64,000 nucleotides of DNA, taken from the NCBI RefSeq assembly GCF_021155765.1, contig NC_060105.1, positions 4,712,001 to 4,776,000 on the forward strand, in the 5' to 3' direction. The DNA comes from Diprion similis. Taxonomy: Eukaryota; Arthropoda; Insecta; Hymenoptera; Diprionidae. Positions within the stretch are counted from its first letter, which is position 1, and every line of letters begins with the position of its first letter. Positions 40,971-54,190 of the stretch are shown here, piece by piece. The position numbers and the translations under genes were made by a program. The notes below the pieces were generated by a model, which searched no databases, had not been told where the DNA came from, and worked only from the letters and a program-made list of their open reading frames with translations.

Positions 40971-42312
40971 TACTACACAACAACTATGGGGCTACTACTG
41001 CTATTAGGAGTACTGCTATACCCGACCGACGACTACTACTACTACACCATCGTTTCCATACTACATCGCGTAATATGCTATTTGGTGCTGCCGTTGCTTC
41101 AGAGAATCCCTGATGCAGCAACGGCACGGTATGGCACTATGCTATATCCATCGTCTGTGGAATCGAGAGGGAAGAAAGGAAGGAAGTAAGGAAAGAGCTC
41201 CTGGAGAGTGAGAGAATCTTTCGTTTCGTTCTTTTTCCTTTTCTTTTTTTTTTTTTTTTTTTGTTTTCTGCTTTTTCACCGATGCATGCAGGGTCCCTCT
41301 CTCTCTCTCCCCCTGCTCCGAAAGCCCTTTTCCCACAAACATCATTGTACACACACAAATGCCCATTGGATAATAGGCTGTTGCAGTTCAAAACTGCTGA
41401 AAAGCATTGTTGCTATACTTTGGAGAGACTTTTGCAGAGAGAACGTTGAACACTGCGGGCAAGTTTTTTTTCCCCCTTTTTTTTGTTAGGAGGAGCAGGA
41501 GGGGAAGGGGGATAAATGCAAGGCTCCCAGATCCTAAGAGTTCTCGAATATTCGACGATGCAATATCCCATTGGACACAAAGAGTGACTGTTAATGGTGC
41601 TTTGAAGTGGAATTTGGAGTTTATTCGAGATTATGTATCGACGCTCAAGTCCCTTCCCATCAACGAATCATTAATACTTTTGTCTGTATATTCGATAAGA
41701 AGGACACAATCAATGTTCGTGTATACATAATAGAAAACTCTATAGTACCTAGCCTCTGCAGACCAATTATATAAGCTTCGATCGATTTCACGAAACAATA
41801 ATTCGATACCGCGATGGCGGAGAGAATATTCCCAGATGACGTCATCATCCCCGGCTTCCGCCACCCAGCTACGGCCTCACCCTTCGGCAAATTCGAACTC
41901 GGCTCAATTCTCATGGTTTTACCACCACCACCCTAAATACAACTACTACTACTACTGCTGCTGCTGTTGCCGCCTCGAATAGTATCACCACTACACATTG
42001 CCGATACACTAACCCAACCTCTTTCTCACCCCGGTTGGATTTCTCCCCCATTTCGCATCCCTCTTTCTCTCCCTCCCGGTCGCTCCCCCTCCCTCCCATT
42101 ATTCTATCCCCTCTCGGATTTCTATTCTCGTATGTCAATATTTCGTCAACTAGTGCCTACGAAACGGGGCTCGTAACAAAGACCCTCTTACACAGCTTGC
42201 GTTTAAAAATCATTGTCGATGATGCGAGCGGAACAAAGGCGACGGGGGCAAAGACGTGTGGTATTGGTTATACCGATTCACGCACGTGTAGTATGTGGAT
42301 CTCTGCACGTGG

Positions 42313-42346
42313 GGATGGATGGATGGATGGATGGATGGATGGATGG
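42313..42346. repeat. (GGAT)n microsatellite
   Basis: About eight perfect GGAT units. Confidence 0.9.
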
Positions 42347-43524
42347 ACGATATATTTGCTTGCGTACGCGCTGTGCTACACATACACACGAAATATGCAT
42401 ACAACAATAAAGTCATAATACCGTTACGCCTTTCATTACAACTGCGGAGGGAAGAAAAATAAGTGGAATAAGGAGACGGAAAACAAAATGCAAAGAAAAT
42501 AAATTGAATCGTTCTTACGCTCGCCTCCATGACCAATCGACGTTGCTATATAATAGACATATTATACATATACCTACGTGTCGGTGCGTATGCCGTGCGT
42601 ATTATATATATATAAGTATATACCTTCACATTATGCACATATATGCATTATTATACGCATGCTCGAGCGAGTCTCCACGCATCATGCGTATCCAAGTCAT
42701 TATACTTGAACATTTTTTAATATAATCACTACTACTCTTATTCTTTCATGATTTTTATTACGCTTCTCTTTATCGGATTCATGCGATGATCCTAGCCTTG
42801 TATGCCGCTCGTGCAGGAGTTAATTTGGAAGAAATCTTTGCCGGTTTGTCTGCAGCTATTGTTTTATGCTAGAGAGTGAAATTTTGGAAAATATTTTTTA
42901 CGCTGGAACAAGAAACGCCGTGTGTTTTCAGTGTATCGGCTAGACAATGAGAGATAATCATGCTGTTTCACGACACGTGATTATTCGCTGCTGTCAAAGG
43001 GCTAGCCCACCACCTCGGTTACTTTCCTCCACTAGAAGCGCTACACTATTCTGATTGCTGTTGCTGCTGCAGCAATAAAACCTGCATTGCCGTCATATTT
43101 TTAAACCAATATATAATGGAATAGTAAACAGATTATACAACAAACCTGATCACGTGATATTTCCATTATACAAGGGTCACAGTCTACTAATAGACGACAT
43201 CAATCTGCAAACTCGTATAATTATTATTTCCGGATTTACCTATGTCACGCATGCGACGTTTGCGAGTCTCTGAGTCTAACATATTGGCGAATACACGAGA
43301 CCAAGTTGTTCTACATTTCCATGGATTACGGTCACAAGAGTCCAGCACAAGCTTCGTTTGCCCTAGTATTTTCTGCTTTTAACCCTCTTGTTAATTTTCT
43401 TCCTCTCAATGTTCTTTCCTCCAATTGACGGACAGGCTCGCGATCCGCGTGTGAATTTATCTCTTTAATAATACAGTGATGATGATATTTTTCGTTCACG
43501 ATGTGAATTTCGAACGTTGCGTTA

Positions 43525-43552
43525 CGTCGCGTCGCGTCGCGTCGCCTCGCCT
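43525..43552. repeat. (GTCGC)n pentanucleotide repeat
   Basis: Four near-perfect GTCGC units followed by CTCGC; CpG-containing and unusual in this AT-rich setting. Confidence 0.8.
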
Positions 43553-44240
43553 TGGTCCTCCTCCCGCCCCTCTGCTCCTTCTTATTCTTCAACTTCTCAT
43601 TCGCGCTGTAAGGAGCATGTACCACCTATAACGCCACTTGCGAATTGTGCAACGGTGCTGCGACCAGCAAAATTACGAAACGTTCAAGCGAGCGTTGAGC
43701 AGTCTGTATACATATAGGTGTGTACACCACGTATATATACACACATATACATGTATACACACGCCTTATTGCAACGACGCGAAATCATGACGCAAAGATT
43801 GACGGGGGGATGGATGGATACCTGCCTTAGATTTCCATTTATGGAATGATGATTACAAACACCGAGTCTCGTTTTGCCTGCGTAAGTCTCTTTGCTCGCT
43901 CGAGTCTCTTATATAGGTACATAACATACTTCGCATCAAATATCACCGACTGATCGTGCTTTCCAGCTTTATATTATAAAACGATTCTCCAGATTGTTAT
44001 TCTTCCTGAACAAGTCTCGATAAATGGGCTGCAGAAATCTGTCACCTTGGTACATAATTGCCGATGTTGCCAAGATTTCACTCTCCTCTACAAACAAACA
44101 ATACAATGCTCTGCAATGTAAATCGGAAATATAAGGATGTCTCGTGTCTGCATCTCTTGACCGGTAGAATTCGGTATTTTTCACCGTCTAACACTTGGGT
44201 CAGGTGTTTCTCACAAAGCCGAGCGGTCAGACTTTGCTAC

Positions 44241-44249
44241 ATATATTTA

Positions 44250-44281
<32 letters not shown>
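44241..44281. repeat. (AT)n microsatellite
   Basis: About 40 bp of nearly pure AT, followed at 44,293 by a short GT run. Confidence 0.9.
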
Positions 44282-44284
<3 letters not shown>

Positions 44285-44858
44285 TTTGTGCGTGTGTGTG
44301 TGTGTGTGTATGCATGCAGCGGTGGCGTGTCCGTATACCTACTCATGGCAAGAAATGACATCTGTCATACGACGGTTAGTTTGGTTTTTGAGAAGGATCA
44401 CCGAGTGCAACGTTGCCAAGTCGACCAGCGATCGCAATAAACGGGGACGGGTTTTCTATACCTGCCTACCTTATACCTTACATTCATATATATATATATA
44501 TATATATGTATATGTATATGATGCTGTGTGCAAACTATGTTATAAGTACTCGACTCGACTAGACTCGACTCGACGCTCGCACAGCATTATTACAGTTTGG
44601 ATTACTGATAAGTATGTGCCATCTTGGGTATAGTCAGTAACTCTTGCGCGCCTCTAGCTCTTATACTATTGTGTAACAATTAATTATGAAAATTTAATTG
44701 CGCTTCACCTTGAGCAAAGTACGAGAATAATATAAGAAGGTCGTACCATTGTCAGCGTTTGGTTGTGTCCGTGTCCGTGTGTGTGTGTGTGTACGTTATA
44801 AGGCACACACATTTAACTTTGTCAGTCCATGCGACGTTTCTTCGTACATCATGTGTGG

Positions 44859-44859
<1 letters not shown>

Positions 44860-44892
<33 letters not shown>
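44860..44892. repeat. (GT)16 microsatellite
   Basis: Uninterrupted GT dinucleotides leading into TATATAT. A second, shorter GT run lies at about 44,777-44,791. Confidence 0.9.
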
Positions 44893-44904
<12 letters not shown>

Positions 44905-45505
44905 TAATATATACACGGTGTATTTACTTAGGGACTATTAGTCCATCCATGCATTTGTCCATTCGCTCGTGCCTGCGTGCCTGCGTGCGCGTATGCACGT
45001 TAATACGCGTATGATTGTCGCTCGTCCCGCTGCTGCAAAACAGTTTCATAACTTTGGATTCGATTTTATTCGCATCGGTGCAGCGTCAGCCGCTTTAATT
45101 ACGCAATTTCTGAGTCATTTGATATAATTCAAGAGTGCATGACGGTTTTGATCTGTTTATAATGTTACGTGCCCGACGATACAGTTTCGATTTTCCGTAT
45201 ATATATTTATTATGCCATTTTAGAGAGTATAAGAATTGTAGGGGAATTTTTCGTCGGTCTATAACGAATATAGAGTCCAAAGTTCCTTTTTACTTTTATA
45301 CTATGCTATACTGGGAGGAGATACTCCCCTGAATACAGGACAGAGATACGAACGGTTTATGGACGTATTGTAAAACCATCTATACAAGGGGATATTTGCG
45401 AGTACAAAGTTGGCGACGTCCGACCTGCAGCCGGGTAAAATTTATGTCGTTAAATATAACGGGGAAAAAAGATTGACAAGGGTCGGTCGGTCTCAACCCA
45501 TGGAG

Positions 45506-45509
<4 letters not shown>

Positions 45510-45541
<32 letters not shown>
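45510..45541. repeat. (GA)16 microsatellite
   Basis: Uninterrupted GA dinucleotides. Confidence 0.9.
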
Positions 45542-45543
<2 letters not shown>

Positions 45544-45890
45544 CCTGGAATTCTTTCTTAGCCAGGCAAATCCCAGAGGCCCAAAAGTCCCCGAGGAAAG
45601 GACGAAGGACTGGCTGCAGGGTGGTCGGTTTTACGATGATATTTTGGATATTGGAAAAGTGGGTGGTGGTGATATTGTGGTGTACTGTGGCATACGAGAG
45701 ATCGCGGCAGCGTTCATTCCTTCTCTGGGCTCTCTTCTAGCTGCGGTCTAGCGAGCAGAGCCAGTCCGTTACACAAGCTTATTTTAACAAACCTATTTCT
45801 GATATTGCGCCACCCAGCAGCTTATATTAAGATTACAAACGTTTAAGAAACACACTCTCTGATCCGAGGCATGTGTATCCTATCCTACGC

Positions 45891-45932
45891 TGCTTGCCTG
45901 CTTGCCTGCTTGCCTGCTTGCCTGCTTGCCTG
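45891..45932. repeat. (TGCTTGCC)5 octanucleotide tandem repeat
   Basis: Five perfect 8-base units, followed by TGACTGAC and, near 46,005-46,021, ACCT repeats. Confidence 0.9.
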
Positions 45933-47518
45933 ACTGACTCGGCTACCCAGCGTTACCCTAATCCTTGTCTGTATAACCGAGTCTACCTAGCCTGACTGCC
46001 CATAACTACCTACCTACCTACCCTAGGCAACCATACCTACGATTCCTATGAAACTAGCCAGCTAGCCAACCGACAGTTAATATACCGGCGACTGGAAATT
46101 GCTTCAATAAAGTTGACGTGAAAAGAAGAAGAATAATAATACATTGATAATGTGGAATAATAATTTTAGGCAGAGTGAAGTAACGTATCGGGTATTATAC
46201 CTGCATACACGTCCAGACGATACGATATGCGCTGGTGCGCCTTGTAATAAAAGCCATCGTAACAGTAGTGGCTATCTATCTTTTTAGAGTGCTAAGTGAA
46301 AGCTTGACGTTCGCTCGACAGGCAATCGCCCATTCTAAGGTGCATATCTACTTATAGGTATAATTCCGACTATAGGTATCGGACTCACTGTGAGACTTTT
46401 GCTGCCGTTACTGCTGCTGCTGCTGCTCACAACTAGAACTAGAAAACTGTTGTACCTCGGATCGGCGTGCCCTAGTATCGATATGTAACCTTAAAGGAAG
46501 TTGATTTCTATCGTTCGTCGAGAATGAGTAACCGAGTAGGAGAATATCAGCGATGCGGGTTAAAAAGTTTGCTCAGCAAACTTTTTTATATTTACACGCT
46601 GTTTGTTGTTCGAGTTTAAAATTAAATTCGGGTATATACTTTATTTTTCCCCCTCCCCCCCGCTTTATTTAAACGTAAAAGGATCGAGCCTGAGATCGTG
46701 ACGAAATATATTTAGCTCCGAAATAACTTGCCCGAGAGGAATATTTGCGTTCTCTGATTCTCTCGCTCTTTCTCTCCCTCCCTACCTCTCTCTCCTTCTC
46801 GAAGATGGACAAGAAGAAGAAAAAGATGATGATGGAGAAGGAGACGAAGAAATCGTCTCTGACGATGTATACCTCGTGCAAATTCGCGTTATTATAGGAT
46901 TATAGCACATACCGTGTTTTTTTGTAAAACGCGACGTGATTAAACAAATGAAATTGAATTATTCGCGAGGCGAGGACGCGGTTTGTCGCTCAGCTGACGT
47001 CGACGAATTCCATTCAAAATCTTCACTCACTTGTCCGAATTCGCACATACCTGAGAGACGAATCGATTAAAGTCACGAACGCTGTGACTGAAGCGTACGC
47101 TCTCGTTCGTATATTATCCAATTGAATCGATAAAGGCTTAATCTCACGGACTTGTAATATTGTATCGGACATTTACTATCAACCTAACCCTGGTTGGTTA
47201 CACACACACACGAGTATAATCTTTTACTATACATATGTGTATATATGTATACGTACATTACTTATAACAGGCCAAGGAGTCGGTGCAGATAATGTTTTGT
47301 TTCAATATGGCAGTTTGGCGCGACCGCGATTCCCTTCCCGTTTTTAGGTTACGGAAGTTTCAAGGAAACGCGCGTATTACACCGTCTGGTTCACTTCTTA
47401 CGCCGCCTCCTCCTCTCTTTCACTTATTTTCACACCTATGGATAAAGTCTGTTGATAATATAAGAAGAGACTTAGTTTTTTCGTAGGTAAACTTATCACC
47501 GTGACTGGGATATAGATA

Positions 47519-47519
<1 letters not shown>

Positions 47520-47556
<37 letters not shown>
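47520..47556. repeat. (ATT)12 microsatellite
   Basis: Perfect trinucleotide run. Confidence 0.9.
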
Positions 47557-48206
47557 GTGGTCGTTGTTGTAACGAACCGATCTTAATTTGTTAAAACTTA
47601 CCTAATGGCCGATCGCGATCCGCAAGTAGAACATTATCCTCCACACCGAGTTTTTAGGGCGACCGGTAGAGCCGCAAGTATCGTTATAATCCAAATTGGG
47701 TAGAACAAACACTTGTCACATAGCACACAACATAACTTTCATACAATTGTGTCAATTGTCATCATCCATCACGATAGTAAAAACGATCGATTTTCCACTT
47801 GCCGCCGTTGCGTTTACGCATCACCTTGTCATTGTTATCAACATCGGATGCTCGCCTGTCAGCCGAGTGTATGTAATACTATATAAATCAACGATCCGAA
47901 CAACGTTTAGAATACACACTAATGTAACACCCGATTGTAGGTGCTACAAATGCATCCAATCGAACGTACGAAGGAACGACGAACGAACGGAATGAATATG
48001 TCAAAAGAACTGGAACTGTAATCCGTGCACTGTGAAAAGTTCCCTTATCATATAAGATTTGAACGATCCTCTCTTCTCTGCCTTCTTGACGAATGATTCG
48101 TCGATTCGTCTCCAAGTTTATTTTACTTTAGGTGGAGGTGGAGGTGGGGGCGGGAGGGAAACACCACGAGTTGCGTATAGGGTTGGACAACGACGATGAC
48201 GGATGA

Positions 48207-48231
48207 CGACAACAACAACAACAACAATAAT

Positions 48232-48266
<35 letters not shown>
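48207..48266. repeat. Compound (AAC)n-(AAT)n microsatellite
   Basis: About seven AAC units, a short interruption (TATAGT), then about ten AAT units. Confidence 0.9.
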
Positions 48267-48267
<1 letters not shown>

Positions 48268-48730
48268 GGAACACAAGAGGGAGACGTGGACGACGAGGAC
48301 GTAGAGGACGAAGAACGTTGGAAACGGAGGAGGTACGAAGTATAAGAGGATGAATAACGTGCAAGGATTCACCCGCACCACGAGATACACCAGATGTCAC
48401 AGAAATGTCAGAACTGTAACGAACGTAAAACTCATTTATTTATATCTGGTGGATCGCTGACTCGGGACATTCGTCGCCGAGTTTGTCATGGTTCGAACCG
48501 AGAAGCACGCGTATTACCGACGATGAGGACGACGAAAACGGCGAAGAAGACGACGACCACGACATTTGCCTCTTGTGTTTACGAATAGGTACTGGTACCG
48601 TCCTCCGCTCCGGGTAGCATTGGCCGAACGCTAAACGGTTGAAAGTAATACTGTCTAGTGAGAGGTTGTTGAAGCCAACAACGACGCTGTGTGCGCCCGG
48701 TGCCTACTACGTTGTGCGTCTGGTAGTTTC

Positions 48731-48830
48731 GTGGTGTGGTGATGGTGGTGGTGATGGTGCTGGTGGTGGTGGTGGTAGTCCTCGTGGTGGTGGTGGTAGT
48801 GGCCGTGTGGTGGTGGTCCTCTGGTAGTGG
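48731..48830. repeat. Imperfect (GGT)n tract
   Basis: A 100 bp interrupted GGT/GTG region, strongly G-rich on the + strand. Confidence 0.85.
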
Positions 48831-50097
48831 TGTGGAGTACACCTCCTCTCCCAACCCACACAACTCGGCTAGTCTCTCATCGTCGTTGTGTCGGCGTCGC
48901 GTCGCGTCGTGTCGTCGCTGCTTCTCACACGCAGCTGCGCTCCTCTTAGCGCAATGGTATAGGTGCGATTGTGCGCTGTGGTGGGAGTTGCGACAGGAGC
49001 GTCGGCCCACGGCTGGGTTCTATGCATGGATATATGTATGTACATACCAACTTGACGCTCTCTCGCACGCACGCTCCACTCCGTTCCACACTTCACTCCA
49101 CTCCACTCCACTCACGCACAACCTCAGCCGCTCTCGCACGTACACACGGCGACTGGAGGAGGCGGGCGAGAGAGAGAGAGCGAGCGAGAAACAGAATGAT
49201 AGAGGATCGAGCGGCGCGAGGGAGGGAGGGAGGGACGGACGACGCGACGACGCAAGCTGCCAGCCAGCAGCGCAGCGGCGGGGGACGTCGACGCGGAGGG
49301 TTTGAGGGGTCGTCGGTCCTCGGGGGTGGGGAGTTTGACCCGAGTTCTAGTTCCCCTCCATTCAATCCACGGCCACAATATCGGTTATAGCGATCCCACT
49401 GTTGCCAGATTGCGCCCGTTGTGCGCGCGCTCAGCGCCCGCACCTTCCCCTCGCTTCCCCACCCCTTTCCTCATCCACTTCTCTCTCGTTCCCCCGATGA
49501 AACCGGGCGGCGACGCCGCGGACGTACGTCGGACCGACTCTCGGGGGCTCGCAGCCCCGTCCGTCTAGCCCTCGTGGTAGTCTCTCCGTCGTGTGGGTGG
49601 AGCCTCCCGACTGAGGAAAGGGTTCGTTCTTCTCGGTCTCGAGAGTGTCTCTCGCTTACTCTCTCTTCCTCTCCCTCCCTCTCTACCTACCTCCCACCCT
49701 CTATTTCGTCCTTTCAGCGACAACAACCACCGGAGAGACGAAGCCCTGTCCCCGTCGACCGGTGTGGCGGAGCGCCAACCCCCGCACCTTGTTCTCCCCT
49801 CGTTCACCCTCGCCGCGCCCTTCGTACTCTACCCCGTCACCCGCCGCTCGGCGAGACGCTCTTCTTCTTCACCGTTGCCGACGCTGCTAGCCGCCGGGCG
49901 GCTAGACAGGGACGCCGACGCGATTTTCTCCACTCTTGCTGTCTTTTTTTTCTTTCTTTCTTTTTCTTTGTCCCTCTTCCACCACCCTCTTCTTCATTCA
50001 ACCCTCTCTATTTATTTCCCTCTTTATCCACGCTATTTTACCAACTCTTTCTCGCTCTCTCTCTCTTTGCCTCACGGAGAGCTTTACAACACGTCGA

Positions 50098-50100
50098 GAG

Positions 50101-50136
<36 letters not shown>

Positions 50137-50150
50137 AACGACGACGAAGA
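50098..50150. repeat. (GAC)n / (ACG)n CpG-containing trinucleotide repeat
   Basis: About seventeen units with AAC and AAG interruptions at the right end. Confidence 0.9.
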
Positions 50151-50453
50151 CGCGCAGCGTCGCGCGCGCATATTCGACATCGTCCCGTCTTTCTTACGCT
50201 CATTCGTTTCAGCCCAACTTCGGCACCCGAGTGGTGCGGAACGCTACCGCCTGTACGGCGGCTTGACGGTAGGTAGGTTGGTTCGTTGGTAGGTAGGTAG
50301 GTAGGTAGGTGGTAGTAGTAGCAGTAGTAGTATATATACCAAGGTTGTGTGAGCAGCTCACTTACTTGCTAGTTCGACTACCACTACCAATAACTTGGGG
50401 CTACTACACGACGGTACTACAGTACTATGATACGCTACACCAGCGCACAACAC

Positions 50454-50456
<3 letters not shown>

Positions 50457-50497
<41 letters not shown>
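50457..50497. repeat. (CT)20 microsatellite
   Basis: Uninterrupted CT dinucleotides. Confidence 0.9.
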
Positions 50498-50504
<7 letters not shown>

Positions 50505-50671
50505 TCCAAGCATAATATACTATACCTATATTGGTATCGTCCGCGTAGCTAAGTATACCTATATCCACGGTTGTGGCTTGCGCGACGCGACGAATCACCG
50601 AGCATCGACCACGGTTGCCACGTCCTTTTATTTATTTTTCACGTCATGCGAGCACCACCACCACCACCAAC

Positions 50672-50701
50672 ATCAGCAGCAGCAGCAGCAGCAGCAGCAG
50701 C
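50672..50701. repeat. (CAG)10 microsatellite
   Basis: Perfect CAG run after a CAC/CAT tract. Confidence 0.85.
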
Positions 50702-50738
50702 TCTGCTTATTATTCGGAATGCCTTCTTTTCCTATACT

Positions 50739-50797
50739 TCTTTCTTTCTTTCCTTCTTTCTTCTTTCTTTCTTTCTTTCCTTCTTTCCTTCTTTCTT
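50739..50797. repeat. (CTTT)n microsatellite
   Basis: Tetranucleotide CTTT/CCTT run of about 60 bp. Confidence 0.85.
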
Positions 50798-51024
50798 ATT
50801 CTCTTATTATTCCTTTTTTATTGTTTTATTTTCATTGTTTTCCTTCTTCTGCTTTCGCGTTGAACCGCGGCCTTCTTGCTCCTCTTCGGCTTGTGCCGCA
50901 TGTTACCTCTCGCCCTCTTCCCCTCGATTCACCCGTCCACCCGCCACCCTCTCCCTCTCCCGCTCCTTCCCTCCCCCTCCCCCGCACCCCACATGTACGA
51001 CGTACTTATTATTATACCTACGGT

Positions 51025-51085
51025 CTGCCTGCCTGCCTACCTACCTACCTACCTACCTGCCTACCTACCTACCTACACACACACC
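51025..51085. repeat. (GCCT)n-(ACCT)n compound microsatellite
   Basis: Three GCCT units followed by about eleven ACCT units with one interruption and a short CA tail. Confidence 0.9.
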
Positions 51086-51479
51086 CATCGTCCCAGCGGC
51101 GGCAGCGTTCTTGACCCGCGTCGCGCTACGGCCTTCTTTCATTCTTGAGCGCGAACTACCGATTCGTTAAGCGAAATCCCTCTCGACCTCCGCTTCAGGC
51201 CTCCCTCTCTCTCTCTCTCTCTCTGTCTCTCGACGGAACAGCTCTTTAGCTTTCTATCACTCTTGCCGGTGCTGGTGCAGCATGCCGTCTCATGATCTGC
51301 CCACTTTTACTCGATTCGAGTTTCGAGGTGGTCTACGCGATATGAACGCACCGAGCATTCCCGGACGAGGCGACACCCCACCCTATCAGCCCCCTCCTCC
51401 CCCATCCCCGCCACGCGCCCCTAATTCCCCTCCGTTACGAGGTTATACTGGGTGTCGGTCGATCCTAACTGGAATCTGA

Positions 51480-51485
51480 ATATAC

Positions 51486-51524
<39 letters not shown>

Positions 51525-51526
51525 CA
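51480..51526. repeat. (TA)n microsatellite
   Basis: Nearly pure TA with TACATA interruptions. Confidence 0.9.
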
Positions 51527-51890
51527 TGTGTATTTGTTCCCTTATTTATATAATATACACCTATTATACAGCACTGTATTTACTTGTGTGCCCTACACAA
51601 CCAAAAGTCTATCTGCATTAGGGGTGGTCTCCTAAATCCTTTCGTACGTTTCTTCAACATTAACTCTTCGTTCTTTCTGGTTTTACTTTTCTTCCACCTA
51701 TCTTTCACCTTATATGTCCTCCGGTGTAATTCCGCGCAGTAATTCCGCGACTGGAATTTGCCGGAACAAAACGTGTTTTTGCCAAATTTTTACCTTATCT
51801 GATGTAACGGAAACTGAACCACTTTTCGCCAAATTGCTCGATCAGTAGACTGTACTGTTATTTTTGCACCTGTGTGTTTGTGTGAGTAAC

Positions 51891-51895
<5 letters not shown>

Positions 51896-51975
<80 letters not shown>
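51896..51975. repeat. Uninterrupted A80 homopolymer
   Basis: Eighty consecutive A residues. The flanks (TAACTTTGT on the left, CCATTCGAG on the right) show no obvious retroelement body or target-site duplication. Confidence 0.95.
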
Positions 51976-51977
<2 letters not shown>

Positions 51978-54159
51978 ATTCGAGTATTTGTTTTCTGGTC
52001 TCGTTCAATGTCTTGTCAAAACTTTTGAGAACGTGGACGATTTTAAGTGTAATCGAATATATTTCGACTGAATTGACGTGTATGTTGTAGTATTTAAAAA
52101 TCGACGTTTCAATTTCAACGTTCATGTCTCGACTTGTGAAAATAACGGCCAGGCTTCTTACAGGAAAGTTACAATGTCATCTTGCGGGCAAATGGGGGAA
52201 GAGGGGGAAGGGGATAATTCGAGAACAAAATTTCGCAACAATAAATGAATGCGATCAAGTACGCGTGTACGTATCAATTGAGAAATAAAAAAGGAATTTA
52301 TATTACTAACCATTATTTTCTACTGATAGTAAATTCAAGTTTCGATACTGATGTATGAACAACAACGCATGTGTATGCATACGTATATACCTACTACAGT
52401 ATTTTTACATGACGATTGATTGCAGTAGGGCCGTGAGAGATTAGAAATGTCAAAAACACTTGTCGGTGATATCGCAATTTTCAGTTACTATCAGTTCATT
52501 GAATTAAGTTGTCTATTGAATTCTCTATAATAATATGATTCTTATTGTAGTTTGAAAACGAAAGGCTATACAATATACATATACATATATTCAATCGATG
52601 TAAAAGAAAGAAAGAGAAAAAAAAATCGTTAAGATTATACTATAAATATATTTTTCAGACATATATATGTATATATACTTTACATGCATATAATAAGCTG
52701 CGAAACTGTTTACAAGGTCGTTCTCATACTCGTTTTCACAGTATATGAGGCATAAAAACGATGTTAACGTTTTTATTATTCAATGAAAAGGAGAGAATTT
52801 CCTCGTGATTTTTATCCCGGGCAAGGGGATCGTTAAAGTTTCAGCCGGCCCTGCCAGCCAACTATCCGTGGTGGTTGTGTTGTGTAAATACACGTATAAG
52901 GTACAGCCTTATATGTATATTATAACCGCGGGTTTGTCGAGGCTTATCGCTCTCACTGTGTAGTTCGACGTTCATTTCGTTCTCGTTGGCTTTCCTCCAC
53001 TGTTGCCGAATTCATTGATTACAATTTATACGTATATGGCATCGTCCCTACATAATAACGTACATCAGCAACGTCGCGCGCATGCGGCAAGGATAAGGAG
53101 AGATAAGAAGTCTGCGCGCTACCTGCTCGCTCCTCTAAACACTCTTGTTGTAATATGCTTATACCGTGTGTATATACATATATGTATCTGCACAAGCCAC
53201 GATTTGTACCTACTAAGAACGTATTTTTACGACCAATGTACGTTGTAGCGTATACACGTGATTGAAGCAGATATTTCTTACAATTAGTCGGAAACCTGGA
53301 GAGAAGACAAAAAAAAAAAAAGGAAGAAATCGAACTCCATAAATTCGATCCGTTATACCTTATAAGAAGATCCTTATATCATAGTGTTGATATCTTCGAG
53401 TCTAAATTATATAATAACACGATGGATGTACCGGTGAAAAAAACTTTCCGCAGAATCGCTCTCGCGTTGCCAGATGCAGATTAAAACAATGGTATAATAA
53501 TACTTGAACTAAATTTATTTTTTCCTTAGTCTTCCTTTTTTTCCTTCTCCGCCCACCAGGAAACCGCGGTATACATTTGATTAAGTTAAATACAGACGGT
53601 GAAATCCGCTCATGTAACGTAATACGATATATTACACATTCACTTTACGAATTCAGAGGATTCTAATATCTTGGCCAACTAAAAATTCTCTTCCCAATTG
53701 TCCTCAAGAGTTGTTGCAAAAACTTTGAAAACATACAAAATCCTTCAATTTTCACGCCAATAAACCAATACAATTTAGTACCTGCATCTTATTTTACCCC
53801 GGCTGGACTTCCCGGGTTGTAAATTTTGGGTTAATACCCCGAAAATCAGGCCCGCCTGAGCGTTCTACCCAAAGTTTCTAGGGTCGACACGTGTCTTTCT
53901 CCGAAAAGTCGAAAGCTTCGAGAGAACCAGATAAAGCTATTTGCCTGCCTGGGCGTCGTCATCGGCTAGTTCATTCTTCCATTCGTCCGACCTTCTCTCT
54001 TTGCACTTTCCGGGCACAAAACGATCGACGGATGGATGAACACAACAGGTAGAAAAAAGGCAATATTCGGCTTACCGTTAGCCGTATCGCGGACTCATGT
54101 CAACGGACAACTTCTCGGCTGTACGTTATAATATTGTCTCTCCTGTATGCATACATATG

Positions 54160-54190
<31 letters not shown>

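Larger units (their letters stand above)
40441..42130. other. Low-complexity, microsatellite-rich block
   Basis: Several overlapping open frames here are products of simple-sequence DNA: an A/G-rich run (40,540-40,590), TGCC repeats, CCA repeats, T runs (41,240-41,262) and CT-rich DNA (42,020-42,110). No conserved protein is seen. Confidence 0.5.
42131..47400. other. Non-coding stretch with scattered microsatellites
   Basis: No gene. The open frame 45410-45751 is split by a GA microsatellite and has no family match. TA-, GT- and GA-type repeats are listed separately where long. May be intronic or intergenic. Confidence 0.45.
47401..48400. other. Non-coding stretch with trinucleotide repeats
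   Basis: No gene. Contains (ATT)12 and (AAC)/(AAT) runs, which produce artificial open frames on the minus strand. Confidence 0.45.
48401..51480. promoter_or_regulatory. CpG-rich, pyrimidine-biased block, candidate promoter/5' leader region
   Basis: Sequence composition changes sharply here: many CG dinucleotides (for example 48,895-48,925, 49,190-49,280, 49,740-49,930 and 50,095-50,170) in an otherwise AT-rich window, plus strong C/T bias on the + strand from about 49,420 to 51,480. Long open frames on both strands are produced by low complexity and the lack of stop codons in GC-rich DNA. This is what a TATA-less insect promoter with a long 5' UTR looks like. It could serve tonalli leftward or an unseen gene rightward. 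A Pro-rich open frame at 51282-51479 could be a first coding exon. Confidence 0.35.

Noticed and set aside
45410-45751. 113-codon frame starting MATSDLQPGKIYVV
   Set aside because: It is interrupted by a GA microsatellite that makes an ER repeat, has no splice partners, and no recognisable domain.
48118-48400. Tyr- and Leu-rich frames on the minus strand
   Set aside because: Translated AAT/AAC microsatellite.
49093-50292. Long open frames (up to 281 codons) on both strands
   Set aside because: They overlap each other in many frames and consist of Arg/Ser/Pro-rich low-complexity peptide, as expected from GC-rich simple sequence lacking stop codons.
51790-52125. 111-codon minus-strand frame with a poly-Phe core
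   Set aside because: The core is the A80 homopolymer read backwards.
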